Shown: positions 8,165-17,559 of the stretch, piece by piece | Layout of the letters: each line of letters starts with the position of its first letter | How positions within the stretch are numbered: position 1 is the first letter of the stretch | Assembly (NCBI RefSeq): GCF_000260435.1 | Contig: NZ_BACQ01000062.1 | Coordinates: forward strand, 19,330 to 83,329 | Direction: 5' to 3' | DNA length: 64,000 nt | Origin: Lacticaseibacillus zeae DSM 20178 = KCTC 3804 | Lineage (GTDB): Bacteria > Bacillota > Bacilli > Lactobacillales > Lactobacillaceae | The notes under the pieces: generated by a model | What the model was told of the DNA's origin: nothing | Databases searched by the model: none | Seen by the model: the letters and a program-made list of their open reading frames with translations, nothing else | Translations under genes and position numbers: made by a program

Positions 8165-8612
8165 AGTTAATGTCACCACCGATGTTCACACAGATGTTGC
8201 GGTTCCCGCCGAGAAGCACGCGGCACTTGGAACTATTGCGACAATTTTAAGCACGAATCGTCCGATTTCAGCTGATGAGTTGCGCGACAACTTGATTGCA
8301 CGCGAAGACGAAAGCAGCACAGGATTTGGTAACGGCGTGGCGATTCCACATGCCAAGGTCAACGGATTAACCGAACCTTTTGTTGGCGTTGTGACGTTTA
8401 AACAGCCTGTTGCGTGGGATTCTTTGGACGGCCAGCCTGTCTCGATCGCCATTGTCCTGGTAATGCCGGATCAAAACGGTGCGGACAAGTTGCATCTGAA
8501 AATGTTGTCGAAACTGGCGCGTAAGTTAATGGATGATGATTTTATCAAAGCCTTGAAGGACGCGCAGCACGATGGTTCGCAAATGACCAAAGTTCTGGAT
8601 CGGGTTTTATAA
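8157..8612 (+). CDS. PTS fructose-family EIIA
   Basis: This 151-residue cytoplasmic EIIA of the fructose/mannitol type has the phosphorylated His in GVAIPHAKV. It passes phosphate from HPr to the EIIB of the next gene. The TTG start has AAAGGAG 9 nt upstream and lies inside the end of the regulator gene, indicating translational coupling. EIIA, EIIB and EIIC are split over two genes here. The closest families are fructose and 2-O-alpha-mannosylglycerate PTS; I cannot tell which sugar is used. Confidence 0.88.
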   Translation: MNEVNVTTDVHTDVAVPAEKHAALGTIATILSTNRPISADELRDNLIAREDESSTGFGNGVAIPHAKVNGLTEPFVGVVTFKQPVAWDSLDGQPVSIAIVLVMPDQNGADKLHLKMLSKLARKLMDDDFIKALKDAQHDGSQMTKVLDRVL

Positions 8613-8630
8613 AATAAGGGGGAATTTTTG

Positions 8631-10073
8631 ATGGCAAGTTTTGTTGGTGTTACCAAATGTCCGGTTGGCATTGCCCACACCTATATGGCAGCCGAAAAGC
8701 TGCAAAAAACCGGGCAAGCTGACGGATACAAAGTTAAAGTTGAAACGCAAGGCGCGTCAGGCACTGAAGATGGTTTAACCGCCGATGAGATTAAAGCTGC
8801 TGATTTTGTTGTTTTGGCCATTGATGTTGCGATTGATGGCATGGAACGGTTTGTCGGCAAGCGCGTTGTCTTTTCAACGACGGCGGAAGCGATTAAGGAT
8901 CCGCAAAAGTTAGTCGATGAAGGTAAGCATGTCGATGTTTATACTGGCGAAAAGCAGCATCAGGATGAAACAGCAGCAACCGAAGCTGAAGATACGTCAC
9001 ATGAGCAAAGCCCAGTGATTAAACAACTGCTCAACGGGGTTTCCCACATGATTCCGTTTGTTGTCATTGGTGGTTTATTTATTGCGTTGTCCATCGCGCT
9101 GGGTGGTCACGCGACCGCTAAAGGGATGGTGGTTGCCCCGAATACAATTTGGTCAACGATGAATCAAATCGGCAACATTGGCTTTAGCTTGATGATTCCG
9201 ATTCTGGCAGGCTTTATTGCGTATGCGATTGCCGGACGTGCGGCCTTGGCTCCAGCGATGGTTGGCGCAATGGTCTCTAACACCCCAGCCATTTTAGGCA
9301 CCAAAGCAGGAACCGGTTTTCTAGGCGCTATTCTGGTTGGTTATGCTGCTGGTTATTTAACCAAGTGGATGAACTCCTGGCCGATTCCTAAGAGTCTGCG
9401 GGCCGTGATGCCGATTTTCGTCATTCCACTGCTTGGTACCGCGATTATCAGTGCGGCCTTTGTCTATCTGCTGGGCAGTCCGATTTCCTGGTTGATGACC
9501 GCATTGCAAAACCTGTTGACGTTCTTGTCCAAGAGTCCGTCCACGAGTGTCGTCTTAGGGCTTGTTTTAGGCGCCATGGTTTCGATTGATATGGGTGGTC
9601 CGATCAACAAGGTTGCCTTTCTTTTCGGGGTCGCGTCCATTACTGCGGGCACGCCTGAAATTATGGGTGCCGTTGCCTGTGCCATTGCCGTACCACCGCT
9701 GTCATCCGGGATTGCGACATTGTTCAAGTCAGAATTGACTAGCGACGAAGAAAAGACAGCTGGCGTATCGGCCATTTTGATGGGGCTGATCGGTATTACC
9801 GAAGGCGCGATTCCGTTAGCAACCGCGCATCCTAAGCAAGTCTTCCCGGGCATTATTATCGGTTCCGGGGTGGCCAGTGCCGTGGGGATGGTCTTCCACA
9901 TTACCGATGCCGTGCCGCATGGCGGACCGATTGTCGGTGTGCTAGGTGCGACGAACAACTTAGGCTTATTCTTCCTGTCAATTTTAATCGGGGTCATTGT
10001 CTCGACCGCCATTATCGTATTCCTCAAGCAGCGCGCCGTTGCCCATCAAAAGAGCATGGCATCTGCTGAATAA
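8631..10073 (+). CDS. PTS fructose-family EIIBC permease
   Basis: The 480-residue membrane protein starts with an EIIB domain (about residues 1-100) whose phosphocysteine is Cys10 in TKCPVGIAHTYMA. After an acidic linker (about 105-125) the EIIC domain spans the membrane with about eight to ten helices and contains the family's GAMVSIDMGGPINK segment. It imports and phosphorylates a hexose or derivative. ATG 8631 is preferred over TTG 8628 because of the AAGGGGG spacing. It ends the operon, and a hairpin follows. A mannose-6-phosphate isomerase gene lies downstream with its own leader, which may hint at a mannose-related substrate; that link is inference. Confidence 0.88.
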   Translation: MASFVGVTKCPVGIAHTYMAAEKLQKTGQADGYKVKVETQGASGTEDGLTADEIKAADFVVLAIDVAIDGMERFVGKRVVFSTTAEAIKDPQKLVDEGKHVDVYTGEKQHQDETAATEAEDTSHEQSPVIKQLLNGVSHMIPFVVIGGLFIALSIALGGHATAKGMVVAPNTIWSTMNQIGNIGFSLMIPILAGFIAYAIAGRAALAPAMVGAMVSNTPAILGTKAGTGFLGAILVGYAAGYLTKWMNSWPIPKSLRAVMPIFVIPLLGTAIISAAFVYLLGSPISWLMTALQNLLTFLSKSPSTSVVLGLVLGAMVSIDMGGPINKVAFLFGVASITAGTPEIMGAVACAIAVPPLSSGIATLFKSELTSDEEKTAGVSAILMGLIGITEGAIPLATAHPKQVFPGIIIGSGVASAVGMVFHITDAVPHGGPIVGVLGATNNLGLFFLSILIGVIVSTAIIVFLKQRAVAHQKSMASAE

Positions 10074-10080
10074 CGCAAAT

Positions 10081-10113
10081 CAGCCCGCTGCGCATCTCTT
10101 GCGTAGCGGGCTG
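10081..10113 (+). terminator. Hairpin after the PTS EIIBC gene
   Basis: CAGCCCGCTGCGC pairs with GCGTAGCGGGCTG. No strong T run follows, so termination may be partial. Confidence 0.6.
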
Positions 10114-10346
10114 TCAGTGTTTCCAAACACCAAAGATCATCTTAGTAGTTAATTGTGATGAAACGTTGAACCAATTAACGAGTTTGGTTAATTTTAAAAA
10201 ATGATAATGCGCTATTTTGATGAAGGGGAGCACGCGATACCGGATGATTGGCCTAGAGCAATCGTGTATAATGGGAGTCGATAGCAGGAAAAGCAGTTAT
10301 GACACAGCGAACTGCTGGTAAACGTGACTAAAAGGAAGTGGATCTT
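10114..10346 (+). promoter_or_regulatory. Upstream region of manA
   Basis: A TATAAT at 10267-10272 is a likely -10 for manA, but I find no convincing -35 at normal spacing. No other structure stands out. Confidence 0.4.
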
Positions 10347-11318
10347 TTGACAGAACCATTATTTTTGAAACCATACTTTAATCCTAAAATTTGGGGTGGG
10401 CGCAAACTTAAAACAGAATACGGGTTTGATATCCCGGACGGTAAAATCGGTGAAGCCTGGATTATCTCAGGGCATCCGCATGGACCGGCGACAATCGAAA
10501 ACGGGCCGCTCAAAGGCAAAACCTTGCGTGAGGCATGGCACGAAGACCCGGCTTATTTCGGACCGCAACATAGTCAGGAATTTCCACTTTTGGTGAAAAT
10601 TCTGGATGCCGAAGCGAGCTTAAGTGTGCAGGTGCACCCGGATGACGCATACGCCGCTGCCCATGAAGCCAAGGGCGAGCTGGGTAAAACCGAATGCTGG
10701 TATATTTTGCAAGCTGATCCGGGATCTTACTTAATCTACGGTCATCATGCCAAGACGCGCGAGCAACTGAAGGACATGATCGAGGCCGGCGATTGGGAGC
10801 ATCTGTTGCGCAAATATCCGGTGAAAACCGGTGACTTTGTTTATGTGCCAAGCGGGACGATCCATGCGCTTAACAAGGGGATTGTCGCTTTGGAAACCCA
10901 GCAGAGTTCAGATACGACATATCGGCTGTATGATTATGACCGAACCGACGATCAAGGTCATAAGCGCGAACTGCACATCAAGCAAAGCCTTGACGTGACC
11001 ACCGTGCCATCCCAGGATCCTAAGCTGGACATTACCAAGCAGCAAGTACCAGGCGGCCAGATCACGACCTTTGTCAAGCCACCGTTGTCGCCACATTTTG
11101 CCGTTTATCGCTTGGATATTGACGGTACAATGCCGTTTACCCAGCAAGCACCTTATACCAATGTCACCGTTCTCGAAGGCGAAGGCACCTTCACGGCAGA
11201 TGGCCAGGATTATCCGATCAAAACCGGTGACAGCTTCCTGATTCCTAACCAAATCAAGGCATGGCAGTTCACTGGAAAGCTGGCTATTGTTACATCGACA
11301 CCGGGTGCGGACGCTTAA
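10347..11318 (+). CDS. manA: Mannose-6-phosphate isomerase, class I
   Basis: This 323-residue zinc enzyme interconverts mannose-6-phosphate and fructose-6-phosphate in the cytoplasm. Visible hallmarks are the N-terminal FNPKIWGG, the metal-binding QVHPDD and KTECWYIL segments and the SGTIHAL motif. The length fits the short Firmicutes form. TTG 10347 is preferred because AAAGGAAG ends 8 nt before it and the family starts with TEPLFLKP; a GTG at 10338 is too close to the ribosome site. The gene has its own leader and terminator and so is probably a separate unit next to the fructose-type PTS. Confidence 0.93.
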   Translation: MTEPLFLKPYFNPKIWGGRKLKTEYGFDIPDGKIGEAWIISGHPHGPATIENGPLKGKTLREAWHEDPAYFGPQHSQEFPLLVKILDAEASLSVQVHPDDAYAAAHEAKGELGKTECWYILQADPGSYLIYGHHAKTREQLKDMIEAGDWEHLLRKYPVKTGDFVYVPSGTIHALNKGIVALETQQSSDTTYRLYDYDRTDDQGHKRELHIKQSLDVTTVPSQDPKLDITKQQVPGGQITTFVKPPLSPHFAVYRLDIDGTMPFTQQAPYTNVTVLEGEGTFTADGQDYPIKTGDSFLIPNQIKAWQFTGKLAIVTSTPGADA

Positions 11319-11390
11319 TGGCAAGCGGTGCCAGTTGTTCGGACATTAGTTACATCCAAAAGATCGAGACACAAGCCACGGTTAAAATGT

Positions 11391-11450
11391 AAAAGAGAAG
11401 GCATCCGAGAATCGCACGCATGCAGCGATCGGGAGTGCGTTCTCTTTTTT
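11391..11450 (+). terminator. Terminator of manA
   Basis: AAAAGAGAA pairs with TTCTCTTTT around a 40-nt insert that itself has short complementary blocks, followed by T residues. Confidence 0.75.
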
Positions 11451-11490
11451 AGTTTCTGGATAAATATACCGTTAAGAACATTAAGCACTA

Positions 11491-11671
11491 GTGCCAAAGC
11501 GGAGCAATCGGAGGCCAGATGGGGCTCAGCTGTGAAATTGATGTTGGTGGGGCGCTTTTTGCCCCGCCTACATCAAGGCCGAGCTTAGAGACTCTGCCGG
11601 TTTTGCAGAGGCTCTAAGTCGTGCCCACAGCGTTCCAGCACCATCTGGCCGGAGATTGCGTAGTTTGGCAC
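11491..11671. other. Large branched structured element of unknown function
   Basis: A long helix closes this 181-nt element: GTGCCAAA with TTTGGCAC, GCAATC with GATTGC, and GGCCAGATGG with CCATCTGGCC, all perfect. Internal loops between them are GGA opposite GGA and GCGGA opposite GTAG. Inside are two arms. The first pairs TTGATGT with ACATCAA and GGGGC with GCCCC. The second pairs CTTAGAG with CTCTAAG and CTCTGC with GCAGAG. GCTGTG could also pair with CACAGC around both arms. It contains no convincing gene and lies between manA and gnbR. It could be a structured RNA or a DNA-level repeat; I know of no name for it. Confidence 0.75.
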
Positions 11672-11777
11672 GGCTTGGGACCTATTGCCTAAGTCTTCCT
11701 ACATCGTTCAGAAGAAAGTGAGGCTCTCCTTTTTTGATAGTTTTAACTTGCTCAGCGCCAAAAAAATTAGCCAAAAA

Positions 11778-11791
11778 TGAGAACGCTTTCG
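11778..11791. promoter_or_regulatory. Upstream cre-like site of the gnb operon
   Basis: TGAGAACGCTTTCG matches 12 of 14 positions of the CcpA consensus. Confidence 0.5.
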
Positions 11792-11882
11792 TATTGATAT
11801 TTTTATATCGAACAGTTGGTTAAGTCAGTGAAAATCTGAATATTTGCGTCTGTGGTATCTTTTCATGACAAGATCATGTGAC

Positions 11883-11991
11883 TGGTATGGACCACGTCAA
11901 ATAAAAAAGGCAGATTCACCAGATTAGAATTAGATCGTTTCCGTTGACAATCAGAAGTGCAAGCGCATACACTACTAAGTGGTTGGTACCA
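11883..11991 (+). promoter_or_regulatory. gnb operon promoter with paired GnbR operators and a cre
   Basis: TTGACA (11944-11949) and TACACT (11968-11973) form the promoter, 18 bp apart. Two palindromes of the GntR/HutC type flank it: TGGTATGGACCA (11883-11894) and TGGTTGGTACCA (11980-11991). GnbR of L. casei is reported to bind inverted repeats in a 26-bp region, and these are the best candidates. A cre-like TGCAAGCGCATACA (11958-11971; 12 of 14) overlaps the -10. The layout predicts repression by GnbR and by CcpA. Confidence 0.65.
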
Positions 11992-12006
11992 CGTGGAGGT
12001 GAGGAT

Positions 12007-12723
12007 ATGGAAAAGGTTCCGTTGACTAAACAGCTGGTAAATCAGCTGGAGACATTTATCAAAGAAAAACTTCAGCCCAATGACAAGTTGCCGTCCGAGC
12101 GGGATCTTAGCGAACTGTATCATGTCAGCCGAAACACGGTTCGGTCAGCGCTGAACGAATTGTTTCTACGCGGTTTCATTTATCGCAGTACCGGTAAAGG
12201 AACGTTTGTGGCGGAACGATTCGACGAGCGAACCGATGTCAGCGGCTCGTACAGTTTTACCAAACAGATGCTAGCCATGGATCGCCAACCCGTGACCAAG
12301 ATTCAGCGGCTAGAAAAAATCGCGGTACCGGCAAGTATTGCCAAGCGGATGCGCATCGATCCCGGGACGCCGGTGTATGTATTGGATCGGCTGCGAATTG
12401 CGGACAAGTTACCGATGATGATCGAGCGCAGTTACTTACCGGCGTTAACCGTGCCGGATCTTGAAAAAGACGCCTTGGCCAAGTCACCGTTGTATGACTG
12501 GTTGGAAGAGCACTACGGCATCCATATTGCCTCGGTTGACGAAGCGTTCTTCGCCGGCTTGGTTTCACCGGAAGACGCCAAGTTGCTCCGGGTTGCGCCG
12601 GCATCGGCGTGCTTGAACATTCGGCGGACGACTTTTGCAGACACTGGCGAAATCGTCGAGTATACCTTGAGCGTGGCGCGGGCTGATCAATTTGTTTATC
12701 ACGTTCATCATGTTAATCACTAG
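12007..12723 (+). CDS. gnbR: GntR-family repressor of the gnb operon
   Basis: The 238-residue protein has a GntR winged helix-turn-helix at residues 10-75 (LPSERDLSELYHVSRNTVRSA) and a C-terminal UTRA ligand-binding domain of the HutC type. It corresponds by position to GnbR of L. casei, the repressor of galacto-N-biose and lacto-N-biose use. AGGTGAGG precedes the ATG. As first gene of the operon, it should be autoregulated through the operators flanking the promoter. The inducer is expected to be a phosphorylated amino sugar, which is inference from the UTRA family. Confidence 0.9.
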   Translation: MEKVPLTKQLVNQLETFIKEKLQPNDKLPSERDLSELYHVSRNTVRSALNELFLRGFIYRSTGKGTFVAERFDERTDVSGSYSFTKQMLAMDRQPVTKIQRLEKIAVPASIAKRMRIDPGTPVYVLDRLRIADKLPMMIERSYLPALTVPDLEKDALAKSPLYDWLEEHYGIHIASVDEAFFAGLVSPEDAKLLRVAPASACLNIRRTTFADTGEIVEYTLSVARADQFVYHVHHVNH

Positions 12724-12736
12724 GAGGATGGATAAT

Positions 12737-13918
12737 TTGTTTGAAAAGACAACTGAAGAATTAACCAAATTAGGCGCACAGATTACGACAGCGGAGATTA
12801 AACAGCAGCCGGAACTGTGGCAAGAAGCATTTGATAATTACACCCGTGACAAAGAAAAGATCACTGCTTTCTTGAAACAAGTAACGGATGCCGCTAACGG
12901 TAAGCAGGTTCGGGTTATTTTCACTGGTGCCGGGAGCTCCCAATATGTCGGCGACACGGTAACCCCGTATTTGCGGGCACATGGCGATCGCAGCAAATTT
13001 GTGTTTGAATCAATCGGTTCAACCGATATCGTATCAGCACCGTATGATTTTTTGGAAGCCGACACACCAACGATTCTGGTTTCTTTTGCTCGTAGCGGCA
13101 ACTCACCAGAAAGCCTGAAGACAGTCGAATTAGCGGAACAAGTGGTGCACAACCTCTATCAAATCAGCATTACCTGTGCGCCTGAAGGTCAGTTGGCTAA
13201 GAAATCCGCCAGCGAAGACAAGACGTTGTTGCTGTTGCAACCGGCTGGCTCTAACGACAAAGGCTTCGCGATGACCGGCAGCTTCTCCTGCATGACATTG
13301 AGCGCATTATTAGTATTTGATACCGCTAGTGACGCCGACAAACAACAGTGGGTCAAGGCGATTGCTACGATGGGCCAAGAAGTCGTTGACCGCGAAGCTG
13401 AAGTTCAAAACGTCATCAATCGCGATTTCGAACGCATCGTTTATCTGGGCTCCGGTAGTCTCGGCGGGTTAACCCGTGAAACGCGCCTGAAGGTTTTGGA
13501 ACTGACGGCTGGTCAATACGCCACGATGTTTGACACCTCGATGGGCTTCCGTCACGGTCCTAAGAGCTTTGTGAACGACAAGACCTTGCTGTTCGACTTT
13601 GTCAGCAACAATGCTTATACCCGTCAATATGACATTGATGTGCTTGAAGAAGTCAAAGGCGACAAGATTGCCCCATCCGTCATGGCAGTTGGCACCAAGC
13701 AAGACCAGAACTTCTCAGGCGAGGGCTTCTATTTTGAAAATGGCCTAAAAGATCTACCTGAAGGTTACCAGGCTTTGCCAGACGTGATGTTTGCCCAGAC
13801 TTTGGCACTTTTGGCTTCCATCAAGGTTGGCAACTTACCTGACACCCCATCACCGACCGGAACCGTTAATCGGGTGGTTAAAGGGGTTATCCTGCACGAC
13901 TATTCGGGTCAGGAATAA
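12737..13918 (+). CDS. gnbE: Galactosamine-6-phosphate isomerase/deaminase (AgaS-like SIS protein)
   Basis: The 393-residue protein has two SIS domains: the first contains FTGAGSSQYVGD and SFARSGNSPES, the second YLGSGSLGG and MGFRHGPKSF. It resembles AgaS and matches GnbE of L. casei, which converts galactosamine-6-phosphate to tagatose-6-phosphate plus ammonia. TTG 12737 is chosen because AGGAGG lies 9 nt upstream, whereas ATG 12728 touches the ribosome site. It is needed for the galactosamine branch; LNB's glucosamine branch uses nagA elsewhere. Confidence 0.9.
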   Translation: MFEKTTEELTKLGAQITTAEIKQQPELWQEAFDNYTRDKEKITAFLKQVTDAANGKQVRVIFTGAGSSQYVGDTVTPYLRAHGDRSKFVFESIGSTDIVSAPYDFLEADTPTILVSFARSGNSPESLKTVELAEQVVHNLYQISITCAPEGQLAKKSASEDKTLLLLQPAGSNDKGFAMTGSFSCMTLSALLVFDTASDADKQQWVKAIATMGQEVVDREAEVQNVINRDFERIVYLGSGSLGGLTRETRLKVLELTAGQYATMFDTSMGFRHGPKSFVNDKTLLFDFVSNNAYTRQYDIDVLEEVKGDKIAPSVMAVGTKQDQNFSGEGFYFENGLKDLPEGYQALPDVMFAQTLALLASIKVGNLPDTPSPTGTVNRVVKGVILHDYSGQE

Positions 13919-13994
13919 GGTTGGCGTTGTCATGGTGCAAGTCGGCAAGAAAATCGCGTCGGGTTGCATCGCTTAAACTGGGAGGCAAATGTTC

Positions 13995-15155
13995 ATGAGT
14001 TATTACATTCACGCCGCAAAGTTTTTCCTTAAACATGCGACTGAAATTGGCGGCTATCTGGAAATTACCGATGACGGAGAATTCGGCGAGTATCTGCCGG
14101 AAAATGCCAAGCCGGATGGCGACATCGTGGAACAACCCGGTAAGCTGATCGCGCCGGGGCTGGTCGATACGCACATTCACGGCCTTCTGGGTCATGATGT
14201 GATGGACAACGATTGGAACGGCATTGAGACAATGAGCCAGAACTTGGTAAAAGCCGGCGTCACCAGCTGGCTGCCGACCACTTTGACCGGTTCATTCGAC
14301 CAGCTGAACGACGTCTGCAAAACCATCGCCGCACATGCTGGGGAAGAAACCGGCGCTAAGATCCAAGGCATCTATTTTGAAGGCCCGTACTTCACCACTA
14401 AACACAAGGGCGCGCAGAATCCTAAGTATTTTAAGAATCCGAGCGAAAAAGAATACGATGCCTGGCAAACGTCGGCAAATGGCCTCTTGAAAAAGATTGC
14501 CATTGCACCGGAACGTGATGGTGCCGTTGCCTTTACGCGGTATGCGACTGCTGACGGAACTGTGGTCGCGCTTGGTCACAGTGATGCCACGTTTGAACAG
14601 GCAAAAGCATGCGTTGATGTCGGTGCGTCAGTCTTCACTCACACGTTTAATGGCATGAGTCCGTTGAATCATCGGGAGCCCGGCATGGTCGGTGCCGCGA
14701 TGTACCTGCAAGGCGTTGACGACGAGTTGATCTGCGACGGTCATCATGTACGGCCGGAAGTTGCCACCACGTTAATTCGGCTAAAAGGTGCGGAACACAT
14801 CGCACTGATCACCGATTGCATGCGGGCCGGCATGATGCCGGATGGCGATTATGTCTTGGGTGAATTCCCGGTTTATGTTAAAGACGGGATGGCACGCATG
14901 AAAGATGGCGACAGTCTAGCCGGCTCCGTGTTGGAATTGAAAGATGCATTGACAAATTTGCTGACATGGAATGCGGCAACGCCGGAAGCGATCATTTGGA
15001 TGGCGACCCAAACGCCGGCTGCTTCATGCAACATTGATGGTCAGTGCGGCAGCATTTTACCGGGTCGCGCGGCTGACTATCTGGTCCTGGATACCGATTT
15101 GACGCTGCAGGCCACGTATTTAGACGGCAAAATGGTTTATCAAGCCGAAGCATGA
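13995..15155 (+). CDS. gnbF: N-acetylgalactosamine-6-phosphate deacetylase
   Basis: This 386-residue amidohydrolase of the NagA family has metal-site segments DTHIHG, the FEGPY motif, ALGHSDA, THTFNGMSPLNHREPG and the catalytic Asp in ALITDCM. It removes acetate from GalNAc-6-phosphate. By operon position it is GnbF of L. casei. ATG 13995 has GGAGG 9 nt upstream, while ATG 13989 is too near. GlcNAc-6-phosphate could be an alternative substrate, but in L. casei that reaction depends on a separate nagA. Confidence 0.9.
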   Translation: MSYYIHAAKFFLKHATEIGGYLEITDDGEFGEYLPENAKPDGDIVEQPGKLIAPGLVDTHIHGLLGHDVMDNDWNGIETMSQNLVKAGVTSWLPTTLTGSFDQLNDVCKTIAAHAGEETGAKIQGIYFEGPYFTTKHKGAQNPKYFKNPSEKEYDAWQTSANGLLKKIAIAPERDGAVAFTRYATADGTVVALGHSDATFEQAKACVDVGASVFTHTFNGMSPLNHREPGMVGAAMYLQGVDDELICDGHHVRPEVATTLIRLKGAEHIALITDCMRAGMMPDGDYVLGEFPVYVKDGMARMKDGDSLAGSVLELKDALTNLLTWNAATPEAIIWMATQTPAASCNIDGQCGSILPGRAADYLVLDTDLTLQATYLDGKMVYQAEA

Positions 15156-15255
15156 GAGATTATCTGACACAAAACCTGTGAAAATCGGGATTAATGTGTG
15201 AAACTGAAGAGTGTTAGCAGGACAGCTGTTATGAGTGAAAGGGGGCCAGGCCTTC

Positions 15256-17052
15256 ATGACGACTTTTTCGATCGGGCATGATTTTATGCTGGACGGCAAG
15301 CCGTTCAAGATCTTATCTGGCGCAATTCATTACTTCCGGGTTCATCCAGACGATTGGTATCACAGTTTGTATAACCTGAAAGCACTTGGCTTTAACACGG
15401 TAGAAACGTATGTGCCGTGGAACTTGCATGAGTATCGCGAAGGCGAGTTTGATTTCAGCGGCATCCTCGATATTGAACATTTTCTTGATGTGGCTGAAGA
15501 TCTTGGCCTGTACGCGATTGTTCGTCCGTCACCGTATATTTGTGCCGAATGGGAATTCGGTGGGTTTCCGGCGTGGCTGTTGACCAAGTCCATGCGGTTG
15601 CGCACCGATGATCCAAATTATCTGCAAGCGATTGATCATTATTATGCAGCGTTGATGCCGCATCTGGTTAATCATCAAGTCACTCACGGCGGTAACGTCT
15701 TGATGATGCAGGTGGAAAATGAGTACGGATCATACGGCGAAGACCACGATTACTTGGCGGCGCTTGCCGAATTGATGAAGAAACATGGTGTCGATGTGCC
15801 GTTATTCACCTCAGACGGGCCGTGGCCAGCAACGTTAAATGCCGGCAGCATGATCAACAACGGCATTCTGGCAACTGGTAACTTTGGCTCGGCAGCCGAT
15901 AAGAACTTTGATCGACTTGCGGCATTTCATCAGGCGCACGGGCGGGATTGGCCGCTCATGTGTATGGAATTTTGGGATGGCTGGTTCAACCGTTGGAGTG
16001 AGCCGATCATTCGCCGCGATCCTGACGAAACCGCCGAAGATTTACGGGCGGTCATTGAGCGCGGCAGTGTCAATCTTTACATGTTTCATGGTGGCACCAA
16101 TTTCGGGTTCATGAACGGTACCTCTGCACGTAAGGATCACGATTTGCCTCAGGTGACTTCTTACGATTACGATGCACCGCTCAATGAACAAGGCAATCCC
16201 ACACCGAAGTATTTTGCCATTCAAAAAATGCTTCATGAGGTCTTGCCGGACATTCAGCAAGCCGAGCCACTGATCAAACAGACTATGGCACCGGCTGAGC
16301 ATCCGCTGACGGCCAAGGTTTCATTGTTTGCGGTGCTTGATCAGCTTGCTAAGCCGGTTGCAGCTGCTTATCCGCAAACCCAAGAGTTTTTGGGCCAGTA
16401 CACGGGTTATACCTTGTATCGGGCGCAACCATTGATTAGCGGCACTGACAAAGGGACGCCGGCCAAACTACGGGTGATTGATGCCCGCGATCGGGTTCAA
16501 GCGTATTTGGATCAGCACTGGTTGGCGACCCAATATCAGGAAGCCATAGGCGATGACATTTTGTTGCCACAGGTTGAAGGCCATCACCAGCTTGATTTGT
16601 TGGTCGAAAACATGAGTCGGGTTAACTACGGTGCCAAAATCGAAGCGATTACCCAGTTCAAGGGCATTCGGACCGGTGTCATGGTTGACCTGCATTTTAT
16701 CAAGGGTTATCAGCAGTACCCGTTGGATTTGGATCAGGCACCAAAACTGGACTTTTCAAAAGATTGGCAGCCTGAAACACCGGCGTTTTATCAATACACG
16801 TTTGATCTGACAGAGCCGCACGATACCTATCTTGATTGTCGCGGATTCGGTAAAGGAGTGATGCTGGTTAATGGTGTCAATGTCGGCAGGTTCTGGGAGA
16901 AAGGACCCACGTTGTCACTGTATGTGCCAGCGGGACTCCTGCATGCCGGGCAAAATGAGGTCATCGTGTTTGAAACCGAAGGCCGCTATGCCGAAAACTT
17001 GAAAATGGCTGACCACCCGATATTTGTAGAACCGGATGAAGAGGAGGAGTAA
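15256..17052 (+). CDS. gnbG: GH35 phospho-beta-galactosidase for GNB and LNB
   Basis: The 598-residue protein has a GH35 TIM barrel at residues 1-330, with the acid/base Glu156 in VENEYGSYGE and the nucleophile Glu238 in MEFWDGW, followed by two beta-rich domains. No signal peptide is present, so it acts in the cytoplasm. GnbG of L. casei splits phosphorylated galacto-N-biose and lacto-N-biose after PTS uptake. AAAGGGGG lies 10 nt before the ATG. It is followed within 5 nt by gnbB. The galactose part would enter the tagatose-6-phosphate pathway. Confidence 0.92.
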   Translation: MTTFSIGHDFMLDGKPFKILSGAIHYFRVHPDDWYHSLYNLKALGFNTVETYVPWNLHEYREGEFDFSGILDIEHFLDVAEDLGLYAIVRPSPYICAEWEFGGFPAWLLTKSMRLRTDDPNYLQAIDHYYAALMPHLVNHQVTHGGNVLMMQVENEYGSYGEDHDYLAALAELMKKHGVDVPLFTSDGPWPATLNAGSMINNGILATGNFGSAADKNFDRLAAFHQAHGRDWPLMCMEFWDGWFNRWSEPIIRRDPDETAEDLRAVIERGSVNLYMFHGGTNFGFMNGTSARKDHDLPQVTSYDYDAPLNEQGNPTPKYFAIQKMLHEVLPDIQQAEPLIKQTMAPAEHPLTAKVSLFAVLDQLAKPVAAAYPQTQEFLGQYTGYTLYRAQPLISGTDKGTPAKLRVIDARDRVQAYLDQHWLATQYQEAIGDDILLPQVEGHHQLDLLVENMSRVNYGAKIEAITQFKGIRTGVMVDLHFIKGYQQYPLDLDQAPKLDFSKDWQPETPAFYQYTFDLTEPHDTYLDCRGFGKGVMLVNGVNVGRFWEKGPTLSLYVPAGLLHAGQNEVIVFETEGRYAENLKMADHPIFVEPDEEEE

Positions 17053-17056
17053 AAAA

Positions 17057-17539
17057 ATGGCTATTATTGCAGCACGTATTGATGGTCGCCTGGTCCATGG
17101 CCAGGTTGCCAACCTTTGGACCACCAAACTGGGTGCGACCAGAATTATCGTTGTCGATGAGGCAGCATCCAAGAGTGACATCGATAAAAGTGGGTTGCGG
17201 ATGGCAACCCCGGAGACGGTTCGCTTGTCAGTTCTGGATGTTAAGACCGCGGCTAATCACATTTTGAACCACAAATATGATTCCCAGCGGGTTTTCATTG
17301 TCGCAAAGCGGCCGGAAACATTTTTGGCCTTAGTCGAAGCTGGCGTGCCGATTAAAGAATTGAACGTCGGCAATATGTCTCAGACGGATCAGACTCGGTC
17401 CATTACCAAGTCAATCAATGTGGTTGATGATGACGTTGAGACCTTCAAGAAGCTGGATGCCGCTGGTGTTCACTTGATTGCACAAATGGTTCCGGGGGAT
17501 CCCGCAGCAGATTTCATGACGCTGCTCAAAAAAGGATAG
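17057..17539 (+). CDS. gnbB: PTS EIIB, mannose family (Gnb system)
   Basis: This 160-residue EIIB of the mannose/sorbose superfamily is phosphorylated on His14 in IDGRLVHGQV. It accepts phosphate from GnbA and hands it to the sugar crossing through GnbC-GnbD. GAGGAGGAG precedes the ATG and overlaps the end of gnbG, so the two are coupled. Position and order match the L. casei PTS for GNB, LNB and GalNAc. Confidence 0.92.
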   Translation: MAIIAARIDGRLVHGQVANLWTTKLGATRIIVVDEAASKSDIDKSGLRMATPETVRLSVLDVKTAANHILNHKYDSQRVFIVAKRPETFLALVEAGVPIKELNVGNMSQTDQTRSITKSINVVDDDVETFKKLDAAGVHLIAQMVPGDPAADFMTLLKKG

Positions 17540-17559
17540 GGGGAGTCAACAATGATTGC

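Noticed and set aside
9464..10027. 187-codon open frame opposite the EIIBC gene
   Set aside because: It is a shadow of a membrane gene read backwards, without a ribosome site; such long antisense frames are common here.
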